Source: Methylophilus sp. 14 (GTDB taxonomy: Bacteria > Pseudomonadota > Gammaproteobacteria > Burkholderiales > Methylophilaceae). Taken from it: a stretch of 64,000 bases of DNA. Under the pieces are notes generated by a model. The model saw nothing but the letters and a program-made list of their open reading frames with translations. It had not been told where the DNA came from and did not search any database. A program made the position numbers and the translations under genes. The stretch spans positions 62,001 to 126,000 of the forward strand of contig NZ_JADKYS010000001.1 of the NCBI RefSeq assembly GCF_015354345.1. Direction: 5' to 3'. This document shows positions 15,409 to 24,437 of the stretch, one piece after another (the stretch's first letter is position 1; each line of letters starts with the position of its first letter).

Positions 15409-16954
15409 GCCATTACATGTGGTGTGGTTTAAGCGTGACCTGCGTGTAAAAGACCACGCAGCGTTTGCCGCCGCCTGTGCCGCTGGCAAGGTGCTGCCGA
15501 TGTTTGTCTGGGCGCCACAAGTGTGGGCGGCAGACGATGCCAGTTTCAGTCAGGCCATGTTTGTGCGTGAGTGCCTGCAAGCACTCGCGGCAGCACTACA
15601 GACCTTAGGCCTGCAATTGCATGTGTATCATCATGACCCATTGCTGTTATTAAAACGCTTGCATGAAAAGTATGGCGTGGCCGGGCTATATAGCCATGAA
15701 GAAACCGGTAATGACCTGACGTTTCAAATCGATAAGCAAGTGCAGGCCTGGTGTAGGCAACAGAGCATTGTCTGGCAGGAGTGGGCGCAAAATGGCGTGG
15801 TGAGAAGGTTGGCCGATCGCCAGCAGTGGCAGTCGCAATGGGAGCGACGCATGCAACAGCCGTTGGTGGCTTTACCCGCGCACTGCGTAGGCGCGCAATT
15901 GCCTCACCACGGTTTGGAGCAGTTGCCCAAGGTCGCGGGCATTGAGCAATCTAAACGCCAAATCGGCGGCCTGGGGCGTGCTGAGGCCATGATGTCCGGG
16001 TTTTTACAGCAGCGTGTACAGCGTTACCAGGGCGGACTTTCCAGTCCGCTCAGTGCGTCGCAAGCCTGTAGCCGGTTGTCTCCCTACCTCGCCTGGGGCG
16101 CGCTCAGTTTACGCATGTTGGTGCAGGCAACGCGGGCCAGCGCGCAAGCGGCTGAACATGCGAATTTGCGCCGAAATCTGCATGGCTTTGAGAGTCGTTT
16201 GCACTGGCATTGCCATTTTATGCAAAAGCTAGAAAGCGAGCCGGGCATTGAGTTTGACAGTTTTTACCCTGGTTTTGACGCCTTGCAAGGCGCGTTAGCC
16301 GACGCGGATCGGTCGGTCAGGCTGCAGGCCTGGCAGACGGGTCAAACCGGTTGGCCGCTGGTCGATGCCTGTATGGAAATGCTCAATCAAACTGGCTGGC
16401 TCAATTTTCGTATGCGGGCCATGCTGATGAGTACGGCCAGTTATTTATTACGCCTGCCCTGGCGACAGAGTGGCTTGCATCTGGCGCGTACGTTTATTGA
16501 TTATGAGCCGGGGATTCATTGGCCGCAGGTGCAAATGCAATCCGGCACCACCGGCATGAATACTTTGCGCATCTATCACCCGGTCAAGCAGGCATTGGTG
16601 CAGGACCCCACTGGGCGTTTTGTCCGCCAGTGGCTGCCTGCCTTGCGCGCCGTGCCTGATAGCTGGATTTTTGAACCCTGGCACATGCCTGCCGAGTTGC
16701 AGTTGCGCACTGGCTGCGTGATCGGCGGGGATTATCCTGCACCCATGGTGGATATTGCTGCTGCCATGCAGCTTGCCAAACAAGACTGGTTTGCCGTGCG
16801 CCAGCAAATACCGCCAGAGGACATGCAAGCCATGTTGCAGCGGCATGCCTCCCGGCGGTCACGCCATTTCCCCAAGGTGGCGCGAGGCATGCGTCGCAAA
16901 CGCGATTCAATTATCGTCCCGCAGCGCGAAATCCAGCTCACTCTCGAGCTTTAA
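15398..16954 (+). CDS. Cryptochrome/photolyase family protein
   Basis: A 518-residue FAD-dependent photolyase-family protein. The N-terminal antenna domain begins HVVWFKRDLRVKDHAAF. The FAD domain includes LSPYLAWGALSLRML, RLHWHCHFMQKLESEP, TGWPLVDACMEMLNQTGWLNFRMRAMLMS and the flavin-contacting FIDYEPGIHWPQ. It may repair cyclobutane pyrimidine dimers or act as a blue-light sensor. The sequence in the FAD domain (LHWHCHF, YEPGIHW) differs from E. coli PhrB, so I call the family only. The start overlaps the hydrolase stop region by 11 bp and lacks a clear ribosome-binding site, suggesting coupling. Confidence 0.88.
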   Translation: MALEPLHVVWFKRDLRVKDHAAFAAACAAGKVLPMFVWAPQVWAADDASFSQAMFVRECLQALAAALQTLGLQLHVYHHDPLLLLKRLHEKYGVAGLYSHEETGNDLTFQIDKQVQAWCRQQSIVWQEWAQNGVVRRLADRQQWQSQWERRMQQPLVALPAHCVGAQLPHHGLEQLPKVAGIEQSKRQIGGLGRAEAMMSGFLQQRVQRYQGGLSSPLSASQACSRLSPYLAWGALSLRMLVQATRASAQAAEHANLRRNLHGFESRLHWHCHFMQKLESEPGIEFDSFYPGFDALQGALADADRSVRLQAWQTGQTGWPLVDACMEMLNQTGWLNFRMRAMLMSTASYLLRLPWRQSGLHLARTFIDYEPGIHWPQVQMQSGTTGMNTLRIYHPVKQALVQDPTGRFVRQWLPALRAVPDSWIFEPWHMPAELQLRTGCVIGGDYPAPMVDIAAAMQLAKQDWFAVRQQIPPEDMQAMLQRHASRRSRHFPKVARGMRRKRDSIIVPQREIQLTLEL

Positions 16955-17325
16955 ACCACACGCAGTCAATCCCATCCGTGCAACGCCTTTTCCTGGGGCG
17001 TGCGTCTGTTTGCTCGCACTATTTTGGTGCTCTTTGATGGTGTGGCTGTATCCGCATGCGTTGTCGTGCATGGTTTATCAGGCCTGTCGATGCTTGATAT
17101 TGCGCTGTTTTTGTCCGTAAAAAATTAACTATCTAATTGATTATTAATGACTATTTTGAATTATTTTGCAAATAGTCTTGGTCTTGCTCTATCTCTTTGC
17201 ACCGGATGAATGCAGCGGTGCTCAGGTTGGAATATGTCTTGCTAAATTAAACCTGACAGGCTTTCCAGTGAATTACCGGCAAGCGGGTAACACCTCCCAC
17301 TTGCCGCCATAGATTGGAGCACGAC
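16955..17325 (+). other. 371-bp non-coding gap with two small inverted repeats
   Basis: No convincing gene was found. GACTATTT at 17149-17156 pairs with AAATAGTC at 17170-17177 in an AT-rich stretch, and CGGCAAG at 17277-17283 pairs with CTTGCCG at 17300-17306, 20 bp before the protease start codon. These could be operator or leader structures, but no known motif was recognised. Confidence 0.4.
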
Positions 17326-18333
17326 ATGACAAAATTATTGATCGGATTATGGTTAGGTTGCATGAGCGCATCGCTTATGGCGGAACCGGCAGAGGCACTG
17401 GTACATGATTTAAACAGTCGCGTGCTGCGCGTGCAAGTCGGTTTAAAAAACGGTCAATATGGTTTGGGTTCAGGCGTGGTCGTCGCTGAAAACCAGGTGG
17501 TGACTAACTGCCACGTGGTCTCCAATGCCAGCAGTATCAGCGTCGTCAGTGGCGGTGCAGCCTATCATGCGGTCGGCGTGAAAGCTGACTGGGAGCATGA
17601 TGTGTGCATGTTGCAAATGGAAGATTTGCCACTGTCCCCGGTGACCATGAAATCCAGCCGTGAACTCAAGTATGAACAACCCGTGTTCACCATCGGTTAC
17701 CCTAGCTTTGTCGCCGCGCCAGTGAGCACCAGCGGCGTGGTGAAGGGGTTGTTTACCATGGATGATTCTGTGATTGTGCGGGCGACCAGCAGCTTTAGAC
17801 AAGGGGCCAGCGGTGGTGGCCTGTTTGATGACAGCGGTGCGCTGGTGGGATTGATTACCCTCAAGAGCCCAGGCAAAGATGCGTATTACTACTACATGTC
17901 CGTGGACTGGGTGCAAGCCCTGATCAGCAAACCCGCTGGCCCGATTGTGGTGAAAAGTGAATTGCCTTTCTGGGGTAAACCTGCCGCCCAATGGCCATAC
18001 TTCATGAAAGTGGTGTTTCCTTATCTGCACAAGGACTGGCAAGGCCTGAAAGTGATTGCTGAACAATGGACAGCAAAAGAGCCACAAAACACCGAAGCCT
18101 GGTTTTACCTGGCAGCGGCTGAATATGAAACCAAAGACTTAACCATGGCAGAGCAGCATCTGCACCGCGTGCTGAGTATGAACGACCAACATAGCCAGGC
18201 GTTTTACTATCTGGGCATGATTGCTGAAGCGAGTGGCAAACATGGTGAGGCGATGGCTAGCGTGGATGCCTTGAAGCAACTGGATGCAGAAGCGGCTGAA
18301 GCGCTGACAGTGGCAATGAAGAGTCTGCCTTAA
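17326..18333 (+). CDS. Secreted trypsin-like serine protease with C-terminal TPR-like repeats
   Basis: A 335-residue protein with a signal peptide (TKLLIGLWLGCMSASLMA) and a trypsin-2/Deg-like protease domain. Catalytic residues are visible: His63 in VVTNCHVV, Asp in WEHDVCML and Ser in RQGASGGGLFD. The C-terminal 110 residues (WFYLAAAEYETKDLTMAEQHLHRVL, AFYYLGMIAEASGKHGEAMA) are two TPR-like helical pairs instead of the PDZ domains of DegP. The start at 17326 is preceded by GGAG. It ends just before a strong terminator, so it is a single-gene unit. It probably works in periplasmic protein quality control or signalling; substrates are unknown. Confidence 0.85.
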   Translation: MTKLLIGLWLGCMSASLMAEPAEALVHDLNSRVLRVQVGLKNGQYGLGSGVVVAENQVVTNCHVVSNASSISVVSGGAAYHAVGVKADWEHDVCMLQMEDLPLSPVTMKSSRELKYEQPVFTIGYPSFVAAPVSTSGVVKGLFTMDDSVIVRATSSFRQGASGGGLFDDSGALVGLITLKSPGKDAYYYYMSVDWVQALISKPAGPIVVKSELPFWGKPAAQWPYFMKVVFPYLHKDWQGLKVIAEQWTAKEPQNTEAWFYLAAAEYETKDLTMAEQHLHRVLSMNDQHSQAFYYLGMIAEASGKHGEAMASVDALKQLDAEAAEALTVAMKSLP

Positions 18334-18364
18334 GCAGATAGCGGCAAAAGAAAAATAGCCCAAT

Positions 18365-18392
18365 AAAAAAGCGCCCAACCGGGCGCTTTTTT
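18365..18392 (+). terminator. Intrinsic terminator after the protease gene
   Basis: GCGCCC-AACC-GGGCGC stem-loop flanked by A and T runs. It can work in both directions and also closes the small minus-strand ORF at 18416-18565. Confidence 0.9.
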
Positions 18393-18415
18393 ATTTAAAT
18401 CTGGTGTGTAATCGC

Positions 18416-18565
18416 TTATGCCACTGCCATGTCCAACTCTTCTACATGGTAGTAATGTTCATCATCCCACAGGGTGAAATCTTGTGCGGTGTAAATCGCT
18501 TCCTGAAAATGATGAAAGGTTGCGATGCAATGATTCTCTTCGTCCATCACTTGATACATTGTCAT
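18416..18565 (-). CDS. Small acidic protein of unknown function (49 aa)
   Basis: A 49-codon ORF on the minus strand begins MTMYQVMDEENHCIATFHHF and ends with VEELDMAVA before TAA. A good ribosome-binding site (AGGAAAGGTGG) lies upstream of the ATG at 18565. The product is acidic and rich in His, Tyr and Phe, with no signal or membrane segment. It ends against the shared bidirectional terminator, which also supports it being a real transcription unit. I do not recognise the family and propose no function. Confidence 0.6.
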   Translation of the reverse strand: MTMYQVMDEENHCIATFHHFQEAIYTAQDFTLWDDEHYYHVEELDMAVA

Positions 18566-18757
18566 ACGAGCCACCTTTCCTGATATTGGTTGTCTGTGTA
18601 TTGCCGTGATGACATCATGGCACAGGTGTATGACGCTGATTTTGCAGAGCAGCAGGGTGTATTAGGCCTAATTTGAGTGATGGCCTTTTCAGGCCTGCAG
18701 AGTACTTATTTACGTGGGATTTAGGCCGCTGTTTCACGCTTGGGCGCGGCTGCTTTT

Positions 18758-18785
18758 TTGTAAAATGCCCGGGTTGGCGTATAAT
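18758..18785 (+). promoter_or_regulatory. Promoter of the ahcY transcript
   Basis: TTGTAA (18758-18763) and a perfect TATAAT (18780-18785) are separated by 16 bp. Transcription would begin near 18792, exactly at the 5' side of the SAH riboswitch aptamer. Confidence 0.8.
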
Positions 18786-18793
18786 CCGCAACT

Positions 18794-18868
18794 TCTGAGG
18801 AACGCTGCGAGAGTCATCTGACTCCCAGGCTCAGAGCATTTGCTGCAAAGCATCTCAACGGCGTTCAC
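18794..18868 (+). ncRNA. S-adenosylhomocysteine (SAH) riboswitch
   Basis: The leader of ahcY carries the conserved SAH aptamer: CTTCTGAGGAACGCTGCGA, then CCCAGGCTC, and CAACGGCGTTCAC at the 3' side. GAACGC (18800-18805) pairs with GCGTTC (18861-18866) to form the P1 stem. SAH riboswitches are known upstream of ahcY, metH and metK genes in beta- and gammaproteobacteria and turn expression on when SAH accumulates. Here it would induce the enzyme that removes SAH. The downstream segment GTGAAC at 18896-18901 can compete for the 3' strand of P1. Confidence 0.93.
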
Positions 18869-18965
18869 TTTTCACTGTGCGAGCACGGAAAAAAGGTGAA
18901 CAAACGTTTCCACCGGTTCTTAGAACTTTTCCTGCTCAGTTTTCATCTTTTTAAGGATTTGAAAC

Positions 18966-20375
18966 ATGAATACTGTAGCTGATATCAAAGATTACATCGT
19001 GGCCGATATGGGCCTGGCCGATTGGGGTCGCAAGGAAATTGCGATTGCCGAAACTGAAATGCCAGGTTTGATGGCGATTCGCGAAGAATATGCTGCTCAA
19101 CAACCACTGAAGGGCGCGCGTATTACCGGCTCTTTGCATATGACCATCCAGACCGCCGTGTTAATTGAAACACTGAAAGACCTGGGTGCCGATGTGCGTT
19201 GGGCATCCTGTAATATTTTCTCTACTCAAGACCACGCTGCTGCTGCGATTGCGGCGACGGGCACTGCCGTATTTGCCGTCAAAGGCGAAACGCTGGAAGA
19301 GTACTGGGATTACACCCACCGCATTTTTGAATGGGCCGACGGCGGCTATTCCAACATGATTCTGGACGATGGTGGCGATGCCACTTTGTTGCTGCATTTG
19401 GGTAGCCGTGCCGAGAAGGATTTGTCCGTGGTGGCTAATCCGACCTCTGAAGAAGAAATTTGTCTGTTCAACGCGATTAAAGCCAAGCTGAAAACCAATC
19501 CAAACTGGTACTCCGTCCGTTTGGCGGCGATTAAAGGCGTGACCGAAGAAACCACCACCGGCGTGCATAGACTGTATCAGATGCACAAAGAGGGCAAACT
19601 GGCTTTCCCGGCGATTAACGTCAATGACTCTGTGACCAAATCAAAGTTTGACAACCTGTATGGCTGCCGTGAATCATTGGTTGACGGTATCAAGCGCGCA
19701 ACTGACGTGATGATTGCCGGCAAGATTGCCGTGGTCGCCGGTTACGGTGACGTGGGTAAAGGCTCTGCACAAGCATTGCGTGCCTTGTCTGCCCAAGTGT
19801 GGGTGACTGAAATTGACCCGATTTGCGCCCTGCAAGCGGCGATGGAAGGCTACCGCGTGGTGACCATGGATTACGCCGCGGAGCATGCGGATATTTTCGT
19901 CACGGCGACCGGTAACTACCATGTGATTACGCATGACCATATGGCCAAAATGAAAGACCAGGCCATCGTCTGTAACATCGGCCACTTCGACAACGAAATC
20001 GACGTTGCTGGCATTGAAAAATACCAGTGGGAAGAGATCAAGCCACAAGTGGATCATGTGATTTTCCCGGATGGCAAACGTATCATCCTGCTGGCCAAAG
20101 GCCGTTTGGTGAACCTGGGTTGCGGCACTGGCCATCCAAGCTATGTGATGAGCTCCAGCTTTGCTAACCAGACCATTGCGCAGATTGAGCTGTTTACGCA
20201 AACCGACAAGTATCCGGTGGGCGTCTACACCTTGCCTAAGCATCTGGATGAAAAAGTGGCCATCTTGCAGTTGAAAAAACTCAACGCGCAATTGACCACG
20301 CTGACAGACGCGCAAGCGGCCTACATCGGCGTGAGCAAAAATGGCCCATACAAGCCAGACCATTATCGTTACTAA
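18966..20375 (+). CDS. ahcY: S-adenosylhomocysteine hydrolase (adenosylhomocysteinase)
   Basis: A 469-residue cytoplasmic NAD-dependent enzyme that hydrolyses SAH to adenosine and homocysteine. Family motifs are clear: [53 protein letters not shown], the NAD-binding [15 protein letters not shown], and the C-terminal [11 protein letters not shown]. It includes the roughly 40-residue insertion typical of long bacterial and plant forms ([20 protein letters not shown]). It is controlled by the SAH riboswitch in its leader and lies upstream of metF, so SAH clearance and methyl supply are linked. Confidence 0.98.
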   Translation: MNTVADIKDYIVADMGLADWGRKEIAIAETEMPGLMAIREEYAAQQPLKGARITGSLHMTIQTAVLIETLKDLGADVRWASCNIFSTQDHAAAAIAATGTAVFAVKGETLEEYWDYTHRIFEWADGGYSNMILDDGGDATLLLHLGSRAEKDLSVVANPTSEEEICLFNAIKAKLKTNPNWYSVRLAAIKGVTEETTTGVHRLYQMHKEGKLAFPAINVNDSVTKSKFDNLYGCRESLVDGIKRATDVMIAGKIAVVAGYGDVGKGSAQALRALSAQVWVTEIDPICALQAAMEGYRVVTMDYAAEHADIFVTATGNYHVITHDHMAKMKDQAIVCNIGHFDNEIDVAGIEKYQWEEIKPQVDHVIFPDGKRIILLAKGRLVNLGCGTGHPSYVMSSSFANQTIAQIELFTQTDKYPVGVYTLPKHLDEKVAILQLKKLNAQLTTLTDAQAAYIGVSKNGPYKPDHYRY

Positions 20376-20463
20376 GCTGTTTGCATAAACCCCAAATCTG
20401 CGTCAGATGTGCTGGCGCGGGTTTGGGTGTACACTCTGCCCATGTGTATCATGGGGAATCAGC

Positions 20464-20814
20464 ATGTTTAAACTGTTGGTCGTATGGGTGTTAAATGCCT
20501 TGGCACTGATGGCAGTGGCTTATCTGGTGCCAGGCATTCATGTCGCGAATTTTACGGCTGCCTTGCTGGCGGCAGTAGTGATTGGTTTTGCCAATGTGCT
20601 GGTCAAACCGATATTGGTAATTTTAACGTTGCCGATCACCTTGCTGACACTGGGGCTGTTTTTACTGGTGATTAATGGCTTGCTGTTCTGGCTTGTCGGT
20701 CACCTGTTGCAAGGTTTCTCGGTGAATAGTGTGCTGACCGGTGTGATTGGTGCGCTGGTGTATAGCGTGATTGCATGGATATTGAGCGCGATTGTGCTAA
20801 ATGAAAAAGACTAA
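20464..20814 (+). CDS. Holin-like four-helix membrane protein (YvlD/Phage_holin_4_2 family)
   Basis: A 116-residue protein with four hydrophobic segments, including ALMAVAYLVPGIHVANFTAALLA, NVLVKPILVILTLPITLLTLGLF and SVIAWILSAIVL, as in the YvlD/phage holin 4 superfamily-2 group. Despite the name there is no phage context. The gene commonly lies between ahcY and metF in proteobacteria. The start at 20464 has GGGGAATC before it. The role is unknown. Confidence 0.82.
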   Translation: MFKLLVVWVLNALALMAVAYLVPGIHVANFTAALLAAVVIGFANVLVKPILVILTLPITLLTLGLFLLVINGLLFWLVGHLLQGFSVNSVLTGVIGALVYSVIAWILSAIVLNEKD

Positions 20815-20847
20815 GCCTAAGCCTTGGTCGCGCAACATAAATAAAAG

Positions 20848-21684
20848 ATGAAACAAGTGAATCCTAAAACCTCTTACAGTTTTGAGTTCTTCCCGCCTAA
20901 AACAGCGGAAGGCATGGCAAATCTGCGCAACGTGCGTGATGAGTTGGCCGCGTTTTCACCAGAGTTTTTCTCGGTGACCTTTGGTGCAGGTGGCTCTACG
21001 CGTGACCGCACCATGGAAAGTGTGCTTGAGATCCAGGCCGCAGGCCATGGCGCCGCGCCGCATATTTCCTGTATTTCTTCGAGTAAAGAAGAAATCCGCG
21101 AGTTGTTACAAACGTATCAAAGCAAAGGCATCAAGCGTTTGGTGACCTTGCGTGGCGATATTCCTTCAGGTGAAGTGAGCGCAGGTGATTTTAAATACGC
21201 TAATGAGCTGGTGAGCTTTATCCGCGCCGAAACCGGTGACTGGTTTCACCTTGAAGTGGCGGCCTACCCTGAGTTTCACCCAGAAGCGGGTTCTGCGCAA
21301 AAAGACCTCGACAACTTCAAGCGTAAAATCGATGCGGGGGCAGACTCTGCCATCACGCAGTATTTTTACAATGTGGATGCGTATTTCCGCTTTGTTGAGG
21401 CTGCGCAAAAGCTGGGTGTGACCGCGCCGATTATTCCGGGCATCATGCCTATCTATAATTACACACAGCTGGCTCGATTCTCCAATGTGTGTGGTGCCGA
21501 GATTCCGCGCTGGCTGCGCCTGCGTTTAGAGGCTTATGGCGATGATCTCGCGTCCTTGCGTGCGTTTGGTGCCGATGTTGTCACGGATATTTGTGCCAGG
21601 CTGATTGCTGCGGGCGTGGATAAAATGCATTTTTATACGCTGAACCAGGCTGGGATTATTGGCCAGATTATTCGGCAACTATGA
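20848..21684 (+). CDS. metF: 5,10-methylenetetrahydrofolate reductase
   Basis: A 278-residue FAD enzyme that reduces methylene-THF to methyl-THF for methionine synthesis. YSFEFFPPKTAEGMANL opens the protein; VTFGAGGSTRDRT, HISCISSSKEEI, RLVTLRGDIPSG, DAGADSAITQYFYN and PIIPGIMPI are the standard motifs. It follows the holin-like gene by 33 bp and probably shares the ahcY transcript. A strong terminator follows the stop codon. Confidence 0.97.
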   Translation: MKQVNPKTSYSFEFFPPKTAEGMANLRNVRDELAAFSPEFFSVTFGAGGSTRDRTMESVLEIQAAGHGAAPHISCISSSKEEIRELLQTYQSKGIKRLVTLRGDIPSGEVSAGDFKYANELVSFIRAETGDWFHLEVAAYPEFHPEAGSAQKDLDNFKRKIDAGADSAITQYFYNVDAYFRFVEAAQKLGVTAPIIPGIMPIYNYTQLARFSNVCGAEIPRWLRLRLEAYGDDLASLRAFGADVVTDICARLIAAGVDKMHFYTLNQAGIIGQIIRQL

Positions 21685-21694
21685 TGCGATCAAA

Positions 21695-21730
21695 CAAAAA
21701 AGCGCGACCTGTATAGGCCGCGCTTTTTTT
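21695..21730 (+). terminator. Bidirectional intrinsic terminator between metF and smg
   Basis: A GCGCGACCT...AGGCCGCGC stem with A run upstream and T run downstream. It lies between the convergent metF and smg genes and can serve both. Confidence 0.88.
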
Positions 21731-21741
21731 ACGCTGAAGAT

Positions 21742-22230
21742 TTACTGCAGTGAAAGTCCTTGCGGGTTAAACAAGGCGTCTTCAACAAACAGGTAGTCCT
21801 GTTTACGTGTTTCATCCCACAGCACCATCATGGTGATCCAGCGGATATCCTCCATGCTCAGTGTTTCCTGCGGTAGCACCATGGCGCGATCCACAATCAA
21901 GTCACGCTCATAGGCGGTGATGATGTCACTGCGTTGCAACAGGGTGAGAAAGTTCAAGCTCTCGTCATTGATTTTGCTACGCTCCATCTCGCAAAAAATG
22001 CGGATGGCTGCCGGGTCGTGCAGATATTGCGGTTGTTGTACCGAGCGGCGCAGGTCTTTAACCCAGTCTACCGCATGTAAAATGTCCTGATGATTAAATC
22101 CTGCCTGGGATAACTCGTAGGCCATGATGGTTTCGTCGGTTTCTTTCAACTCGAGCGCATCATGTTTATCCCAGTAATTTTGATAAATAAATATCAATAC
22201 TTCCAACATGTATATAGTCTCCTCAAACAC
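21742..22230 (-). CDS. smg: Smg protein (DUF494)
   Basis: A 162-residue helical protein of the Smg/DUF494 family. MFEETIYMLEVLIFIYQNYWD at the start, and LSMEDIRWITMMVLWDET near the end, are typical. The family lies next to dprA in most beta- and gammaproteobacteria; its biochemical role is unknown. topA, often the next gene, is about 30 kb away in this window (52275-54890). Confidence 0.92.
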   Translation of the reverse strand: MFEETIYMLEVLIFIYQNYWDKHDALELKETDETIMAYELSQAGFNHQDILHAVDWVKDLRRSVQQPQYLHDPAAIRIFCEMERSKINDESLNFLTLLQRSDIITAYERDLIVDRAMVLPQETLSMEDIRWITMMVLWDETRKQDYLFVEDALFNPQGLSLQ

Positions 22231-22274
22231 GCTGTTGCATAGACAGCGCTGTTGGGGTGGGCCTAGCTTGATCT

Positions 22275-23390
22275 TTAAGCGAGTCGCTGGAACTGACCGC
22301 TGGCGAGATGGCTGACAACACCTTCTAATTCAAGTAGTGTTAGCATGGTGGAAACTTGTTCGGGCGTCAAGCCTGAGCGGGCTGAGATCTGTTCTGCAAA
22401 CAGGGGGTCAAATCCCATGCAAACCAAGACAGGGCTTGCTTCGGCGGGTAAATTAGTCCAATCGGGTGATGGCCCGTTCGGGCTAATCGCCAACGCCTGG
22501 TTTGATCGGCGGATGTGCCGTAATTCACTCAAAATGTCTTCGGTCGATTCGACCAGTTTTGCGCCCTGCTTAATCAGTGCGTGGCAACCTTTGGCCACCG
22601 GTGAGTGAATCGAGCCTGGAATGGCAAACACTTCGCGCCCTTGTTCGATGGCTTGTTTGGCCGTGATTAACGAGCCACTATCAATATTGGCCTCTACCAC
22701 CAGGCAGCCTTCAGATAAGCCGCTGATAATGCGGTTGCGCCGCGGAAAGTTATGCGTGAGTGAGGGTGTACCCAGCGGGTATTCGGAGAGAATCAGCCCG
22801 TATTGCGCAATCTGGTGCGCCAATGCCTTGTGCCTGGCCGGGTACACAATATCCAGCCCGGTGCCGACCACGGCAATGGTGGCACCATCTGCTTTCAGCG
22901 CACCCCGGTGCGCGGCGCCATCAATGCCCAGCGCCAGGCCACTCACCACCGCAAATCCGGCACGGCATAAGCTTTCGGCAAAGTTCTCGGCCGTGGCTTC
23001 GCCTTGTGGTGTGGCATGACGGCTACCGACAATGGCAAGGCCAGGGCGTTTAAGTGTTTGCAGGTTGCCTTTGGCGTATAGCACTGGCGGCGGTTGGTCT
23101 GTATCCAGCAGGCGTTGCGGATAATACGCATCCCCCAAAGTGATCAGGTGGTTGTCAGTTTGCGCCAGCCAGGTCAGTGTTTGCGCGATATGCGGGTCGT
23201 CCATGGCGCGCTGGATGCCGTCCGCGACCTCTTTGCTGACCAGATCGCGCAGTGCTGAGTAGGGAGCCGCCAGAATAGCTTCGGGCGTTTTAAACTGGAG
23301 TAATAGCTGGCAGTAGGTGACGCTGCCCAGCCCGTCGACCAGGCTGAGCGCAATCCATGGGGCGTTTTGTTCAGTGGTGGCGTTGACCAT
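22275..23390 (-). CDS. dprA: DNA-processing protein DprA (Smf)
   Basis: A 371-residue protein that loads RecA on incoming single-stranded DNA during transformation. An N-terminal helical region (WIALSLVDGLGSVTYCQLL) precedes the Rossmann-like DprA domain with AIVGSRHATPQGE, VVSGLALGIDGAAHRGAL, TIAVVGTGLDIVYPARH and FPRRNRIISGLSEGCLVVEA. A C-terminal winged-helix region follows. It begins 12 bp after the LysM gene and precedes smg, a conserved order. Confidence 0.95.
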   Translation of the reverse strand: MVNATTEQNAPWIALSLVDGLGSVTYCQLLLQFKTPEAILAAPYSALRDLVSKEVADGIQRAMDDPHIAQTLTWLAQTDNHLITLGDAYYPQRLLDTDQPPPVLYAKGNLQTLKRPGLAIVGSRHATPQGEATAENFAESLCRAGFAVVSGLALGIDGAAHRGALKADGATIAVVGTGLDIVYPARHKALAHQIAQYGLILSEYPLGTPSLTHNFPRRNRIISGLSEGCLVVEANIDSGSLITAKQAIEQGREVFAIPGSIHSPVAKGCHALIKQGAKLVESTEDILSELRHIRRSNQALAISPNGPSPDWTNLPAEASPVLVCMGFDPLFAEQISARSGLTPEQVSTMLTLLELEGVVSHLASGQFQRLA

Positions 23391-23402
23391 GTAGTGTGTC
23401 GG

Positions 23403-24437
23403 TCATGGTGTACGCACCACATCTTCTGTGTGTATCGGTTGTGATGCTTGCATCACCAGCGCGTAAGAGAGTTTGGCAAAGGTCTTGAATACCATGACCA
23501 GGCCAACCGGTTCGTCTGGAAGCTCGATAGTGACCGGATGTTTAGGATCGGATTCAGGGTCAATCATCCTTGCCCCTTTGCGCAGTACGGATAATACGTG
23601 ACCACGCTCCAGGCCTTGTTCTTCGCCGCGGTTGAGTACTACCACGCGACCATAGCCAGTTTCGTTAATGCCCTCACTTACGCGTGCAATCTGGCCCTGG
23701 ATTTGTGCCTCTGGTGCATGTGGAATATACGACGGGCTGAGCTCATCCTCCAGCGCAATCAGCTTGTCTTTCACCGCAATTTCTTCTTTGGCCTGCGTCA
23801 CCGTCAAGGTGGCTGGCTGGCCCGGGCGTAACAGCCTGGCTTCTCCCAGGTAATGTGCTTCATTGCCCAGGATTTCGCCGTTCTCAGGATTTTTAACCGG
23901 CTCGCCTTCGCGGTAAATCGCCCAGGCACTTCTGGTCGATTCCGGCAGGTTCTGTACATAAATATGTGTGCCCGGGCTGAGTATCTCGCGTTCTTCCTGT
24001 GCGGCAATAATTCTCGGTGCTGCTTTTAGGTCTTCCGGCGAAATCAGCATGGGTTTGGTTAAAAATGGCAGGATCGTGTTCGGCTGTATCGCTGGAATCG
24101 CATCGCCTTTAATCGGCGTCACAATCACGCCGGGTTCCAGCGTTACCGATTCACGCACCAGTTTCAATACCGGTTTGCCACTACTGGTGTCGAGTACAAT
24201 CACATCGCCGGGGTAAATCCAGTGTGGGTTTTTAATGCGCTCGCGGTTGAGTTGCCAGATTTGTGGCCATTGCCAGGGGTTTTTGAGGAACTTGGCCGAA
24301 ATGTCCCACAGGGTGTCGCCTTTGACCACCACATGGCGGTCAGGATGTTGTGCACGCAAGGGAATTTCTTCGGCATGTACCAACAAGCTGCTACAAGCCA
24401 GTGCAAGCGAGGTTATAATTTGAACAATTTTGGTCAT
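23403..24437 (-). CDS. LysM-domain peptidoglycan-binding protein
   Basis: A 344-residue secreted protein with signal peptide MTKIVQIITSLALACSSLLVHA and one LysM domain (about residues 35-85: HVVVKGDTLWDISAKFLKNP to WIYPGDVIVLD). The rest has beta-rich sequence (VVVLNRGEEQGLERGHVLSVLR) without a catalytic domain. Family members upstream of dprA are common in beta- and gammaproteobacteria. The start at 24437 is used because it heads the signal peptide; the frame extends further to 24512. It is divergent from def across 169 bp. Confidence 0.88.
   Translation of the reverse strand: MTKIVQIITSLALACSSLLVHAEEIPLRAQHPDRHVVVKGDTLWDISAKFLKNPWQWPQIWQLNRERIKNPHWIYPGDVIVLDTSSGKPVLKLVRESVTLEPGVIVTPIKGDAIPAIQPNTILPFLTKPMLISPEDLKAAPRIIAAQEEREILSPGTHIYVQNLPESTRSAWAIYREGEPVKNPENGEILGNEAHYLGEARLLRPGQPATLTVTQAKEEIAVKDKLIALEDELSPSYIPHAPEAQIQGQIARVSEGINETGYGRVVVLNRGEEQGLERGHVLSVLRKGARMIDPESDPKHPVTIELPDEPVGLVMVFKTFAKLSYALVMQASQPIHTEDVVRTP

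Noticed and set aside
17470-18087. 205-codon minus-strand ORF opposite the protease gene
   Set aside because: Rich in His and Arg without family motifs, and antisense to an intact protease triad.
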